Of a stretch of DNA of 64,000 nucleotides, positions 32,657-42,530 are shown piece by piece (position 1 is the first letter of the stretch; each line of letters starts with the position of its first letter). Source of the DNA: Isochrysis galbana (lineage: Eukaryota > Haptophyta > Isochrysidales > Isochrysidaceae); NCBI GenBank assembly GCA_018136815.1, contig CM030941.1, positions 1,239,582 through 1,303,581 on the forward strand. The letters are read 5' to 3'. The notes under the pieces were generated by a model, which made no database searches, was not told where the DNA came from, and was given only the letters and a program-made list of their open reading frames with translations. Made by a program: the position numbers and the translations under genes.

Positions 32657-34255
32657 TTGCCTCCTGCCCGCCAGGGTGCCGCTCCTTCCTTTCGGGGCGT
32701 GTGCGTCTCGGTGGCCGCCCGCTCCCCGGCAAGGGAGGTTGAGAGGGGGGGGAAAGAAGGGGGGGGGGGGGGGGGGGGGGGCACGACGCGTGCGTGCGGT
32801 CGCGCGGGCGCGATGCTGCATGTAGGGAGAGCGGAGGGCGCGCCGTGCATGCGCGCACCGCTGCTGCACGGGAGCAATGTGAAAGAGCGGTACGCTTTCG
32901 GCAACATGAGCCAGAATACCATCAACAACTGGCTGCAGCAAGAGCGTAGGCTCGAGGCAGGCAGCTTCGCAACGCTCGCTGTCGTGCAGAATGCACGGCT
33001 CTTCCTCCCGCGCAGATCTCACTCGTCGGAGTGGGTGGCAACTGCCTACAACGACTCGATCTTTGTGGGAAAGGGTAGGCCCGGAGACTACTGGAGGCCG
33101 CCCACGGATGCCGAACGGGCGATGCCTTGTGCGCAGAACGTGAGCGGCCCCGTTGCAGTGTGGAATACGTGGCAATCCGACTTCAACTACGCCCACTTCC
33201 TTCACGACCACCTGCCAATGATCTATTGGCTAAGAGATCGCATCCCGTTGCAGACCCGCGTCATCATCGGGACGTGCGTTTGGTGCGCCGCCGCCCTAAG
33301 GGATCGCACCAAGGATTTTCTCGAGTGGTTTGATCCTCCTTTGGCTGAGCGTGTGGAGTGGTTAGCTATGGAAAGCATGATCTGCGTCGATGGCGATCTT
33401 TATCTTGCAGTGCCTCATTTTTCTCAAAGACGGGCAGCTGACCCATCATTTCAGACTCGCATAGCGGGGCCCTACAACATACAATTGCCTAGCTTGATTG
33501 CCCGGGTTTCACACACGGCCATGCGGCTGCATGCGGCGTCAAAACGCGAAGAGGATAAATGGCCTGCAGTCGTCTATTATTCGCGTCGCTCCTCTGAGAT
33601 CATCACGTTGCAGGGCCGGATCTTCAGTTCAAAGCATGACGACGCGATCCAGCATGCGATTCAGTCCAGGATGAAGCATTGGTTGCGTGGAGAGCGATTT
33701 GTTGTCTACAACGGTGTTCAGACGGCGGAATATCCCAAACCTGGATATCCTATGACGGCAGCGCAGCAGCTTCGTTTATTCCGCAGCACCCGCCTTTTCA
33801 TCGGACCTCACGGGAGTGGCCTAGTGAATGTACTTTGGATGCGACCTGCAAAAGGCAGCGAAGATGGTTGCGCAACGCCGCGGCGGCACGCCTTAGAATT
33901 CGTGTGCGGTCAAGAGAGCGCCGGCGTCCAGGCTGACTGTCCATATACGCGCTCCTTCTATTACCTTCTCGGGTCCGCGCCTTGGGTGGCGTGGCACTCT
34001 ATTCTCTACACTCCCCAAGCATCCTCCTCGTCGCTCAAGGTCGATTTGAGTGATCTGCGAATGGCTGTTGACAGCATTTTGAAGGAGCTTCCCAAGGAAA
34101 GCGAAGAGTTTCCGAATGTCGACTTTCATTGGAGCATGATACCTGGAGTGATCGGCCCAAAGCTCACAGAGGACGAGGATGAGAGCGAGGAGTCGGCCAA
34201 AGATGTCTTGCGCGAGCGCAGTCGTTATTCGATGATGATGTTCCTAGAGAGGTGA
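32657..34255 (+). CDS. GT61-type (DUF563) glycosyltransferase
   Basis: Family 61 enzymes transfer xylose, arabinose or GlcNAc onto glycans, usually in the Golgi or ER. The core spans residues ~100-490. Markers: VWNTWQSDFNYAHFLHDHLP, matching the N-x-x-H-F-L/F-H-D motif early in DUF563, and LFIGPHGSGLVNVLWM, matching the GxHGAGLxN motif that lines the nucleotide-sugar site. The frame is open from 32657, but the first ~52 codons cross a 23-base G-run and are low complexity. The ATG at 32813 is an alternative start, and an upstream exon with a membrane anchor may be missing because no signal anchor is seen. The stop codon lies inside a perfect donor, AG|GTGAGT at 34253, so a further exon is possible. 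Confidence 0.82.
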   Translation: MPPARQGAAPSFRGVCVSVAARSPAREVERGGKEGGGGGGGGTTRACGRAGAMLHVGRAEGAPCMRAPLLHGSNVKERYAFGNMSQNTINNWLQQERRLEAGSFATLAVVQNARLFLPRRSHSSEWVATAYNDSIFVGKGRPGDYWRPPTDAERAMPCAQNVSGPVAVWNTWQSDFNYAHFLHDHLPMIYWLRDRIPLQTRVIIGTCVWCAAALRDRTKDFLEWFDPPLAERVEWLAMESMICVDGDLYLAVPHFSQRRAADPSFQTRIAGPYNIQLPSLIARVSHTAMRLHAASKREEDKWPAVVYYSRRSSEIITLQGRIFSSKHDDAIQHAIQSRMKHWLRGERFVVYNGVQTAEYPKPGYPMTAAQQLRLFRSTRLFIGPHGSGLVNVLWMRPAKGSEDGCATPRRHALEFVCGQESAGVQADCPYTRSFYYLLGSAPWVAWHSILYTPQASSSSLKVDLSDLRMAVDSILKELPKESEEFPNVDFHWSMIPGVIGPKLTEDEDESEESAKDVLRERSRYSMMMFLER

Positions 34256-34839
34256 GTAGATCAGCCGCATGGTCATAATACAAGCCCCCTGGCACGACGC
34301 AGTGTCAACACCTGATGACATCTGGGAACACCACTCGCGGCTTCAATCCTCTCCGAAGCATGTGCGAGCAGCGATTTGAGGGCAAAATCGTGGTAATTTT
34401 AAATTTTGAGGTGACGTATGCGTTGATATCTTCGTATTTGTCCCTAAAAATCTTGAAGAATCTTGAAGTTGCCGGTTAGCAAACTAAGTTCATACTTAGT
34501 TCACATGGAGGAGGCGCCTCGTGCCCTCCCCCCCGGGCTCCAACTCCCCTCCGGGGTCCCGTCGGTCACCCTCAAACTCTGCCTTCTGGCATGAACTCAG
34601 TATTCATCTCATCCTCATCCTGGGTGCCGCTCCGACGGAGTGGCTCAGAGCCCTCCACCCGCACAAAACCTTTCCCGCACGAACCGACAAATAACTGTCA
34701 TAACAAACCCCACCATCACAACCACGAAGCCAGGAGAGAAAATAGCCAGTCACCTAGCGGCACATGAGCAAGAAGAAATAGTGGCGACCGGATGAGCCGA
34801 AGGCGCGAGCGAAGATTTTGTGCTTGTCAGAGTAGCCCG
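34256..34839. other. Intergenic region, no gene seen
   Basis: Contains a variant of the shared motif, CAAACTAAGTTCATACTTAG, near 34480. No coding signal. Confidence 0.5.
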
Positions 34840-35250
34840 GTCACTCACTCATTTTAACCACTATTTCCCACCTCCCCTGGGTGTCCAAGGATTCCGCAAG
34901 GTCCCCCCTTACCTGCCCCGCCAGCCGCCTCCCCCCTCCGAACGACCCCCTCTCACCCCACGAAGGGCAATGGCGTCGGTGAGGGACCCCCCTCCCTTCC
35001 CCCTCGCGTGGCGGGCTATTTTGGGAGATTGAGGGGGTCGCTCACGGGAGGGAATCGGAATGGTGAATGTGGGGCGCATCACTATTAGAAACGCGGAGCT
35101 TCCGCGACGTCCGATCGCCCGCGATCGGCCGAAGAATGGCTTGGAGGTGGTGGCCATGCAGAGCCCAGAGCTCTCGCGAGCAGGGTGGGGGGGCACTAGT
35201 AGCTCGCACGCTGGTTCTTGAGGGTCGCACACACTCGTACTAACCCGCTA
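34840..35250 (-). repeat. Dispersed repeat (family 4), copy B
   Basis: Inverted relative to copy A at 30706; begins with AGCCCGGTCACTCACTC and ends with CGCACACACTCGTACTAACC. The A and B pair encloses the CINP-like and glycosyltransferase genes. Confidence 0.85.
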
Positions 35251-35303
35251 AGAGCTAAGAATGTTTTGGACGAATCTTCCTGCCGTCGGCTGAGGAGAGG
35301 AGG

Positions 35304-35367
<64 letters not shown>

Positions 35368-36006
35368 TCGCAGAGCGACTGCAGAACGAGAAGTCGAAGT
35401 CATGCCGATTTATTAACTTAAACGAGCCAACAATTATAGTAACAGCAAAAACAAAATTCGAATCGCAAATTTCGAGACCAAAATCTGCAAACCTGGACTT
35501 GAGACCATGGGGAATCCGAATCTGTGTGTCTTGTGCGTCAGTGGCAACACGGGGAACTGTTCAACTGTAATTGTGAGCGCGTACCTTACACGAATATTCA
35601 TGCCTACAGCCTTCAGATGGGCAGGAATACAACAGTCTAACAACAGCCCCTAAGTAGAGCACAAGGGGAGGAGCCGCAAGGCAGGTTGGGGGGAAGTCGA
35701 GGATCGAGGCGTGGCTACAAGAGCTGTTTTTGAGGGGCCTAGTTTATTGGGCACCTCGCCTCTAAAATGCTGTCTCTCCCTCAAACTTCCAGCAAACCGA
35801 AAGAAGGTTGTGTGAGAGTACATACGTTCAAGCGAGCGTTTAGTTCGCCAAAGCAGCATAGCTACGGTGAGCGTAGGGCGAGAACTCTGCTCGTTCGATT
35901 GAATTATTACTTTGAATTACTTTGCAAGACATGCCACGACACACTTTACAGAAGCAATGAACACCACAACACATCGCATCCGGCTGAGGACAACAAGAAA
36001 TGGGGG
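35251..36006. repeat. (GA)n microsatellite and spacer
   Basis: The GA run covers 35307-35365 (about 29 dinucleotides). The rest of the stretch to 36006 holds no gene that I can support. Confidence 0.85.
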
Positions 36007-36681
36007 CTAAGTCCACTTCGTGATACTTTCATACAACACTCTCCCAGTTTTGCTAGGAGATTGAGGTGCCGAGCCAGGACGAGATGATCCGGCAGTTTGT
36101 CTTCCCTCTCTGACGGAGCATTGCCTCTCACGGTCATATTCATGGTAGTGCCGAGTGGAATTCTGAATGACTGCATGCAGGGATGCCTCACGGTGCTCAG
36201 CCCAAGCTGCTCGTTTTCTACGCCTCATCTGTGCCTCAGCGTGACGAGCGGCCTGCATTCGAGATGTTGCATCGCGCCTCTGACGTTCCCGATTCTCCCA
36301 GTGCTTCTTATCCTCCATCCATTTCAATTGGCCCTGGTGGCGAACTCCAACTAATCGGCGTTGTGGGTCGAGGCCTGCTCCACCTGTATCTGTGTGGCGA
36401 GAAAGCACACGAACTGAAGCCGTCGGGGGACGGAGCCTTGCTGAAGCTACAGCAGCCACTGCGGCTGCGCGGCTCCGATCTGTATTTCCTGGAATGGGCG
36501 CGGTCATAGGCCTGCAATCAGCAAGATAGCACGGGATCGTTGAGCTTTGAAGTTGTGGGCTTCCTTTTCTTCTTGTGGACTCCAACAGCCTCCTGCTGCC
36601 GCTCGGGCTATCTGGCGCTTCCGAGCCAGCCCGGCTTCTTACGTAAACCTCGCGGCCCTCTCCCCAGGTGTAGTGCAGCAT
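36007..36681 (-). CDS. Basic, helix-rich protein, function unknown
   Basis: Open frame of 224 codons. From about residue 117 a Lys/Arg/Glu/Gln-rich helix runs WMEDKKHWENRERQRRDAT to MRRRKRAAWAEHREASLHAV, followed by a Ser/Pro/Arg tail. Composition resembles cytoskeletal or flagellar linker proteins, but I recognise no family. An intron acceptor (GCTGATTGCAG) sits just before the internal ATG at about 36505, so the first ~58 codons may be intron and the protein may start MTAPIPG. Support is only the frame and its composition. Confidence 0.45.
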   Translation of the reverse strand: MLHYTWGEGREVYVRSRAGSEAPDSPSGSRRLLESTRRKGSPQLQSSTIPCYLADCRPMTAPIPGNTDRSRAAAVAAVASARLRPPTASVRVLSRHTDTGGAGLDPQRRLVGVRHQGQLKWMEDKKHWENRERQRRDATSRMQAARHAEAQMRRRKRAAWAEHREASLHAVIQNSTRHYHEYDRERQCSVREGRQTAGSSRPGSAPQSPSKTGRVLYESITKWT

Positions 36682-36885
36682 GTAACTGCGTGAGATACGC
36701 CCGTATTAATGCTCCTTTAGTCGTGAGAGGGGCAGACGTGAGTTCTGTGAAGGCAAGCCACACCCCACACCAACGACGGCGAACAGCCCGCACAGGCTTT
36801 TGGGACGCGCCTCGTTGGCTTGCTGCCTCGATAAAACGAAACCGACAATCTACATGACGGGCGCGGGGAGGGGGGCGCGCGGCGG

Positions 36886-36926
<41 letters not shown>

Positions 36927-37369
36927 CCCCTCTCGAGCGCTGCTAGTCTACTGGCACTGCCAGAAAGCCAGAAATGGCGATGCCGTCGAGGGCCCGAAAT
37001 TCGGTATGGTTCGAAAATTTTCCCGGAGAAACCCCCCTGTTTTTGCTGATCCATCCTACAGTAGGGGTGCACCATTAACTCCTTACTGCCGAAGCGCCAA
37101 AATTGGCGCTTCCGCCTCCGCCTCGAAAAGTCTCAACCGCTCCCTACAGCGTCAACCCCAGCCCCCCAGCTCTCAGGGGAGTCTCAGGGACATCCCTCGT
37201 CACAGCTGGGTGGGCCTACATTCCATATAGTCGGCCATCTACACGCGAATAGATGAGCAAAGGGGCAAAAAAAGTGCAGCCCCAATATTGGCGCTTCCAG
37301 TATTACGAAAAATATTCCGTTTAGGTAATAGAGTCGAAGCGAGGCGACGGACTGCAACTGTGAGGGCTC
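36682..37369. repeat. Poly-G tract and hairpin element
   Basis: A run of 37 Gs at 36887-36923. A hairpin at 37091-37112, GAAGCGCCAAAATTGGCGCTTC, follows TTAACTCCTTACTGCC (37075-37090), the same head as at 15673. No gene. Confidence 0.85.
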
Positions 37370-38210
37370 ATGAGCAGGAGGCATGTGGGCACGCGCTCCC
37401 TCACAGGCCCCTCTCTGCCCCATCGAGAGACCACTGAGGTGTACTGTGCTGGGTACGACCCCGGCGAGTTCGACGATGCAGGCCTCGCGCCTGATGTCGA
37501 CGACTCTGTTCCCGGTCCGGTGTCCGGTGCCATGGGGGATGAGGAGGGTGAGACGCACGACGATGAGCTGCATGCGCTCATCGTTGAGCGCACCGTGGGA
37601 CAGGAAGTGCAAAGACACTGGCAGCGCCCCGCGTGCGACGACACGCAGACAGAGGTTGTTGCGGCAATAGCAGAGGCGGAGGCTGCGGGCAGGCCAGTGG
37701 TGTGCGCGGTGCAGGGGCTGAAGGGGCGTGTGCTCGTCGGTGACACAGCGAACGCTTCTCGCAATGTGAGTTCTTCATGAGCGAACGCTATGCGGAGGCG
37801 GAGCATGCGGAGAAGAGCCCCTCTGAGTTTGTACTGCACAATTGCGCGCGACCTCGGCGCTTCAGGACGGGGCGACTGCATCAAGCACAACGCGCCGTTC
37901 GACTTCGACCCGGACGACTCCATCTTTGCCATACTCGACGATGCCCACTCTAACGACGAAAACTTCGGCATGACATTCGTGCTCACGGACGCCTGGCGCG
38001 AGCGCTACCGCGAGCGCATCCTCGCCGTGCAGGAAGAGGCCAGCAAGGTATGTACCGCCCTTCGCCCCCTCCCGTGCACATGTGGTTACTCCTCTGACCC
38101 TTGCGCTGCAGATGAAAGCGAAGGAGATCCAGCAGGTGGAACGCACCAAGACCAAGGCCGTCACGCGCGCGGCGTCGGATGCGCGCTCCCGCAAGGTCGC
38201 GCGCAAGTAG
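37370..38210 (+). CDS. Acidic protein with basic tail, function unknown
   Basis: Three exons fit in phase: 37370-37739, 37866-38047 and 38112-38210, for about 216 aa. The last intron (AAG|GTATGT to GCTGCAG|ATG, 64 bp) is very clear; the first (GTCG|GTGACA to TTCAG|GAC, 126 bp) is chosen because it keeps frame. The N-terminal half is Asp/Glu-rich, the middle has KHNAPFDFDPDDSIFAILDD and GMTFVLTDAWRERYRERILA, and the C-terminus is Lys/Arg-rich (RAASDARSRKVARK). I recognise no domain. An acidic body with a basic tail is seen in nuclear or nucleolar proteins, but that is only a hint. Confidence 0.55.
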
Positions 38211-38705
38211 GGCGTCTATGCGAGCGCACGTGTGGGCTGAGGTGCGTGGGAGCGCACGTGTGGGCTGAGGTGCGTGCGAGCGCACGTGCGGTGGGGCGTA
38301 GGTGACGTGCCGGCGCCCGAGATACCGCTGCGTGTACAGCGACTGGTGTGTAGCACTTGGTGTGATCACCAGAGGTGATGTCACATCATTATGCTTTGAA
38401 ACGTCGAACCCCATCTCCACAATACCTTCTAAGACGTATGCGCAACAGCCCCCTCCAGACTCTAGCAAAGGCTGCTTCGTCCCTGGGCGGCCTATTTCGC
38501 CAACAATTCCACACTGCAACCTCGACATATGTTGTTGTGAATGGGTAGGAATGTGGGGAAGGATATCCCTGAGGCTCCCCCAGCACCTCATGGGTACCCC
38601 TGAAGGCGTTGGCGAGCAGGGACGAAATATGATATTGAAGCTAGCCGCCGTCATGGAGACGTCGGTAGACTAGAGTACTCAGTAAAGTTCCGTCCGGCGT
38701 CGCCG
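38211..38705. repeat. Spacer with dispersed repeat (family 6), copy B
   Basis: 38470-38637 matches 15471-15639 in the same orientation. A short direct repeat of GAGCGCACGTG lies at 38221-38287, about 31-32 bp apart, just past the preceding stop codon. Confidence 0.75.
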
Positions 38706-41039
38706 ATGGAGGATCAGCGGCGCCTCCTCAAGAAGTTGGCCCTCGAGGCTAAGGCGGAAGCGATCCGGCGGCGGCTCGCCGAGGCGGAAGGGGTGGAAGC
38801 CGATTCCCCCCTTTTTCCCCCGCCCCCTCCTCCGCCCCCTCCGCAGCCACAGAGCGAGGGAGCAAGATGGGACGAGCCACTCCCCACCCCGTGGACCTAT
38901 GAGCCCAACCGCCAGCCGCTCGAGCTCAGAGCAGCAGCGGTCGTGATGGGGTCTGCGGACGATCCTGGCGATTGCGCGGGGCAGGTGGAACATCCCGAGC
39001 ACTTGCTCGAGCCTCAAGATCTGCTCGAGCACAGGCCACAGACGGGGCAGCCATGCGCGCTGCCTGGGGCTCTCCTTGCGCTTGCCACCTCGTTTGCCGC
39101 GGCTGAGCAGATCCGACCGTACCTTCTTCTAATGCCTCTGCAGTATGCAAACACACGGCACATAGACGGCGCTGGCTACTTCACAGGCCTACTACTAGCT
39201 GCACTACATGCGGGTCGGGCCTGCTCACCAACTGTCTACCGCAGGCTAGGAGCCCAGCACCGCTGGCGCCCGAAGATCTTGACGGGACTCGTCAGTGTGG
39301 CGACGTGCACGCTGTGCATCGGGTTGGCCCAGTCGTTGATTGCAGTGATTCTATTGCGCTTTCTGCTGGGGCTGGTGGACTGCGTCCCCGTCCTCGTTGT
39401 GGACAGGCTAATGCATGCTGCTCATGTGGGAGCCTTGCAAGAGAACACGATGCGTGGCAGAGGAGGCCCACCGCCCATTCAAGAAGGCACTCGAGGCATC
39501 CAAAAGGTTTTTGTTTTTGCTGCACTCTCCACCGGGGTGGCTCCTCTGCTCGGGGCGCTTGCCGCCTCGCCTCTCTCCCACACGAGCAGCGTGACAAATG
39601 TCCAATGGGACGTGAGCAACTATTCGGGACCAATGATGAACGGTGATGGTGTATCCGAGGCCAACCGCACGAGTGCGGCAACGTACCCACCTGTAGGCAG
39701 CGGGACCTACCCCTTTCTTACGCCAAACCTTATAGCTGCCCTTCTCTGCCTCGGTGCAGTCACTGTGCTATGTTCCTTTTCATCACGATCGGCTTCGTTA
39801 TTGGGTGACGTTGATATCAAGGATATGTCTGCCTCCTTGGAGATGAAACCTCGTAGTGACCCTCTTTCTGCTCAAATGGTCTCTTCGTCATTACCATGCT
39901 TGGCAGGGAGGAATGAACAGAATTTAGAACGCGGGCCGTTATCTTGCGTCGCCGTACAATGCAGAGGCTTGTCAGGCGACGGTTGGACTCATCGGAGTAT
40001 GCAAGTGACGAGGACAGAGATGGCTACCGGCGGTGATCCATTTGTAGCGGCGACATGCGGCAGTTGTGATCTTGATGATAGTCTCAGCACACTCCCGTTG
40101 GGTTCCACCCGTGCAGGGTTCCTGCACACCACATGGGCGCTGCTTTTGGCCTTGGATTGTGCTGTCGACCATATTTGGCCCTTGTGGATGATGACGCCTC
40201 CTACTCTCAATCCCATCCTTAAAATGCCCCATGCATGTGGCCTCGGCATGAGCTTGAGCACGTGCTCGCTCGTCCTCTCCATCGGCTCCATCGCGGTTGC
40301 TGCGGCGAAGCTCGCTCCCGTTATATACCCTGAAAAGCTCGCTCCGGGAGCAAACTTCTTGTTAGGCACTATCGGCTCCGTCTTGCTCGCACTCCTTGCG
40401 CCGCTTCTTTCGACCTTGACCTCAACACCAACCCTTTTGACGTTGCTCCTTGCGACCCATTTCGCAATTCTGAAGTGGAGTGGCGGGATTGCGCTGGCGG
40501 CGTGTCGCTCTTTGAGTAATAATTTGCACACACCCTCGGATGAGGACGGTCACGACCGCGCGAGGAGTGCTAAGGAACGGGATTCTTTACATCTTCACGA
40601 ACCCTCAGCGACCTTGCACACAAGGCACCCAAGAAGGATTGTGCGTGGCCCTGAATACGACTCCATCTCTGCCGCTCGAAGGTTCCACTCCATCATCTTG
40701 GCTCGCACCCTCCGGGAAGATATTCTTCATCTACCCCCAGCGAACTCCCACCACGTCATGCCCGTGATAATACGTTGTTTGGTGCCAGTTGTTGCTGGTT
40801 GCGCTTATGCACTCCTTCTGGGATCCGACCTTCCTGCACCCATCGGTGTTAGCACCGTCTTCTACGCACTCGCCGCGCTCGCCGCTGTTGCAGCACGCAT
40901 AGGATGGTCGACGGCGCGCGAGAGCAGGACAGAACGTGTGGTGCGCACAATCTTGAAACAGCAGAACAAAGGCCATGAAGTGAATACATCTCGTAGCGGG
41001 ATGGAGCTATCTAGGGTGGAGTCGCCATTCTGGGGATAA
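38706..41039 (+). CDS. MFS-like multi-pass transporter, 777 aa
   Basis: A single-exon frame. The N-terminal ~110 residues are charged with a poly-Pro tract (PPPPPPPPP near residue 38) and should lie in the cytosol. Membrane segments follow: LPGALLALATSFAAA, YFTGLLLAALHAG, LTGLVSVATCTLCIGLAQSL-IAVILLRFLLGLV, VFVFAALSTGVAPLLGAL, LIAALLCLGAVTVLCS, a long polar loop, then LHTTWALLLALDCAV, SLSTCSLVLSIGSIAVAA, FLLGTIGSVLLALLAPLL and two more near the end. About ten to twelve segments in two halves with a large central loop fits the major facilitator superfamily, perhaps the ZIFL branch. The substrate cannot be told. The start ATG directly follows a short spacer. Confidence 0.65.
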   Translation: MEDQRRLLKKLALEAKAEAIRRRLAEAEGVEADSPLFPPPPPPPPPQPQSEGARWDEPLPTPWTYEPNRQPLELRAAAVVMGSADDPGDCAGQVEHPEHLLEPQDLLEHRPQTGQPCALPGALLALATSFAAAEQIRPYLLLMPLQYANTRHIDGAGYFTGLLLAALHAGRACSPTVYRRLGAQHRWRPKILTGLVSVATCTLCIGLAQSLIAVILLRFLLGLVDCVPVLVVDRLMHAAHVGALQENTMRGRGGPPPIQEGTRGIQKVFVFAALSTGVAPLLGALAASPLSHTSSVTNVQWDVSNYSGPMMNGDGVSEANRTSAATYPPVGSGTYPFLTPNLIAALLCLGAVTVLCSFSSRSASLLGDVDIKDMSASLEMKPRSDPLSAQMVSSSLPCLAGRNEQNLERGPLSCVAVQCRGLSGDGWTHRSMQVTRTEMATGGDPFVAATCGSCDLDDSLSTLPLGSTRAGFLHTTWALLLALDCAVDHIWPLWMMTPPTLNPILKMPHACGLGMSLSTCSLVLSIGSIAVAAAKLAPVIYPEKLAPGANFLLGTIGSVLLALLAPLLSTLTSTPTLLTLLLATHFAILKWSGGIALAACRSLSNNLHTPSDEDGHDRARSAKERDSLHLHEPSATLHTRHPRRIVRGPEYDSISAARRFHSIILARTLREDILHLPPANSHHVMPVIIRCLVPVVAGCAYALLLGSDLPAPIGVSTVFYALAALAAVAARIGWSTARESRTERVVRTILKQQNKGHEVNTSRSGMELSRVESPFWG

Positions 41040-41684
41040 ATCAATACACCCACCGCTCAAACAGTTTCAAACAAAATGATATTGAGCTAACTTTAAAATA
41101 AGATTGTAAAAGTTCTGAAGATTCTGGATTGTGGGCGAAAACGCTATTGTTGGCATAGTATCTACTATCATCCTTCCGTAGTTCGTAGTTCGTATCCCCT
41201 CCTCTTCCCCGTCGAGTCGAGCGTTGCAGGAGGACTCTCGGCCACTCCGTCGCGAGCGGCACCGGCGGCTAGCGCGGCGCTTTGGCCCTCCTCCCCGCCG
41301 GGAGTTGGGTCGGGCAACTCCATTTGGGATTTTGGACTGGGGACGAATGGCGAACAAGGGTCGATGGCGCGGCGGCAGCGAGACGTTGCTAGTTGCGCTA
41401 GCGGCCCTATTTAGTAATTAGTGTGATGGGTGCAGTAAGTAAGAGATAGTTAGACCTACAAAGCCCTTTCCCTCAGAGAGGGAGCCTAGACTGCTGGAGA
41501 AAAATTTTCATAATATTCTTACCGCACACGCGGCGCATGGAACCACTACCTAAAACCTAAACTGTCAGAGCAAGGCTGCTCCCACTCTTGGAGATTGCCT
41601 GCGAGGGCGCGCCGGTAGCTAGCGCGGAACGCGGTTCTTGCGGGGAGCTCATGGAGCTTTCCTCGGGACCCATGTTGGAAGTGA
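41040..41684. other. Intergenic region, no gene seen
   Basis: 3' flank of the transporter; no coding or repeat signal. Confidence 0.5.
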
Positions 41685-42120
41685 CTACGGGCATGGCGAT
41701 CGATGCACGACGCACGACGCACGGAGGGCGCGGAAGTGCGGAAGGAGGCTTGTGGGTGGGGGATGGTTCGAGTTGTTGTTTTGCGATTTTAATGCCTCGG
41801 CCACCGCCGCTTGGACGGCGGCGACCATCGAAGCCGTAGTGTCCGCGGGGTTAGACGCAGCTTTAGCAACCTTGGCGGTCTTGGCGGCCGTGGAAGTACT
41901 CGCCGGCGGCGTCACGGCGACGACCGTGACCGACGTTTGTTGTTGGCCAGCACGGGCCTGTTCGTACGGGCTCAGGTAGCGCTGACAGAGGTTGACGCAC
42001 GAAAGGGCCGAACGAGGAAGCTCGTGGTTCTCGACGCGGAAGCGAGTCTTTGCAAGACACTCGCCGAACTTGGTCGCGTTATCCACGCCGTACACGCAAC
42101 CGGTTCACAGCGGGGACCAC
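41685..42120 (-). pseudogene. Possible gag-like remnant
   Basis: The frame reads YGVDNATKFGECLAKTRFRV, CVNLCQRYLSPYEQARAG, then Ala/Thr/Lys-rich sequence and a helix (MVAAVQAAVAEALKSQNNN). The helix-plus-disorder pattern resembles retroelement capsid tails, but no CCHC or protease follows and I cannot name the family. It sits next to a retrotransposed element, which weakly supports the reading. Confidence 0.3.
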
Positions 42121-42530
42121 CATAAAATGTAGATTCTGCGGGAAACGTGAGGCCACTTCAGTGAGGCCTCGCGGGGCCACCACTGAGTCGGTAGACAGGC
42201 ACAGGATCGCACGGCAGAGTATCACTGCCGCATTAGTGAACTCTCCTGTGCGACCCTGTGCCTTGGCCTCTGCTGCGCTGGACTTGGCGTACGCATGAAG
42301 CGCGTATGCATGATGCATGAGTCCAGCGCAGGCCACCATCGGGCCGAGCTTGCACATGAGCCCTGGGCTCAATGCGCTCGCCTCGGCGAACGGCCTCCAT
42401 GAGGGCCTGAACTTCTGGCAGCGCTCGCCAGCGCTCGCCAGCGTCCCAGGGGCCGGCCTCATGGAGGTCGGGCCGTGTCGAATTATCGTATGCCTGCGGC
42501 GCGATGGGCGGGGATATGTCACTACCGGAC

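Noticed and set aside
37321-37986. 222-codon minus-strand frame
   Set aside because: Antisense shadow of the plus-strand three-exon gene, which has clear splice sites; Ser/Thr/Pro-rich by complement.
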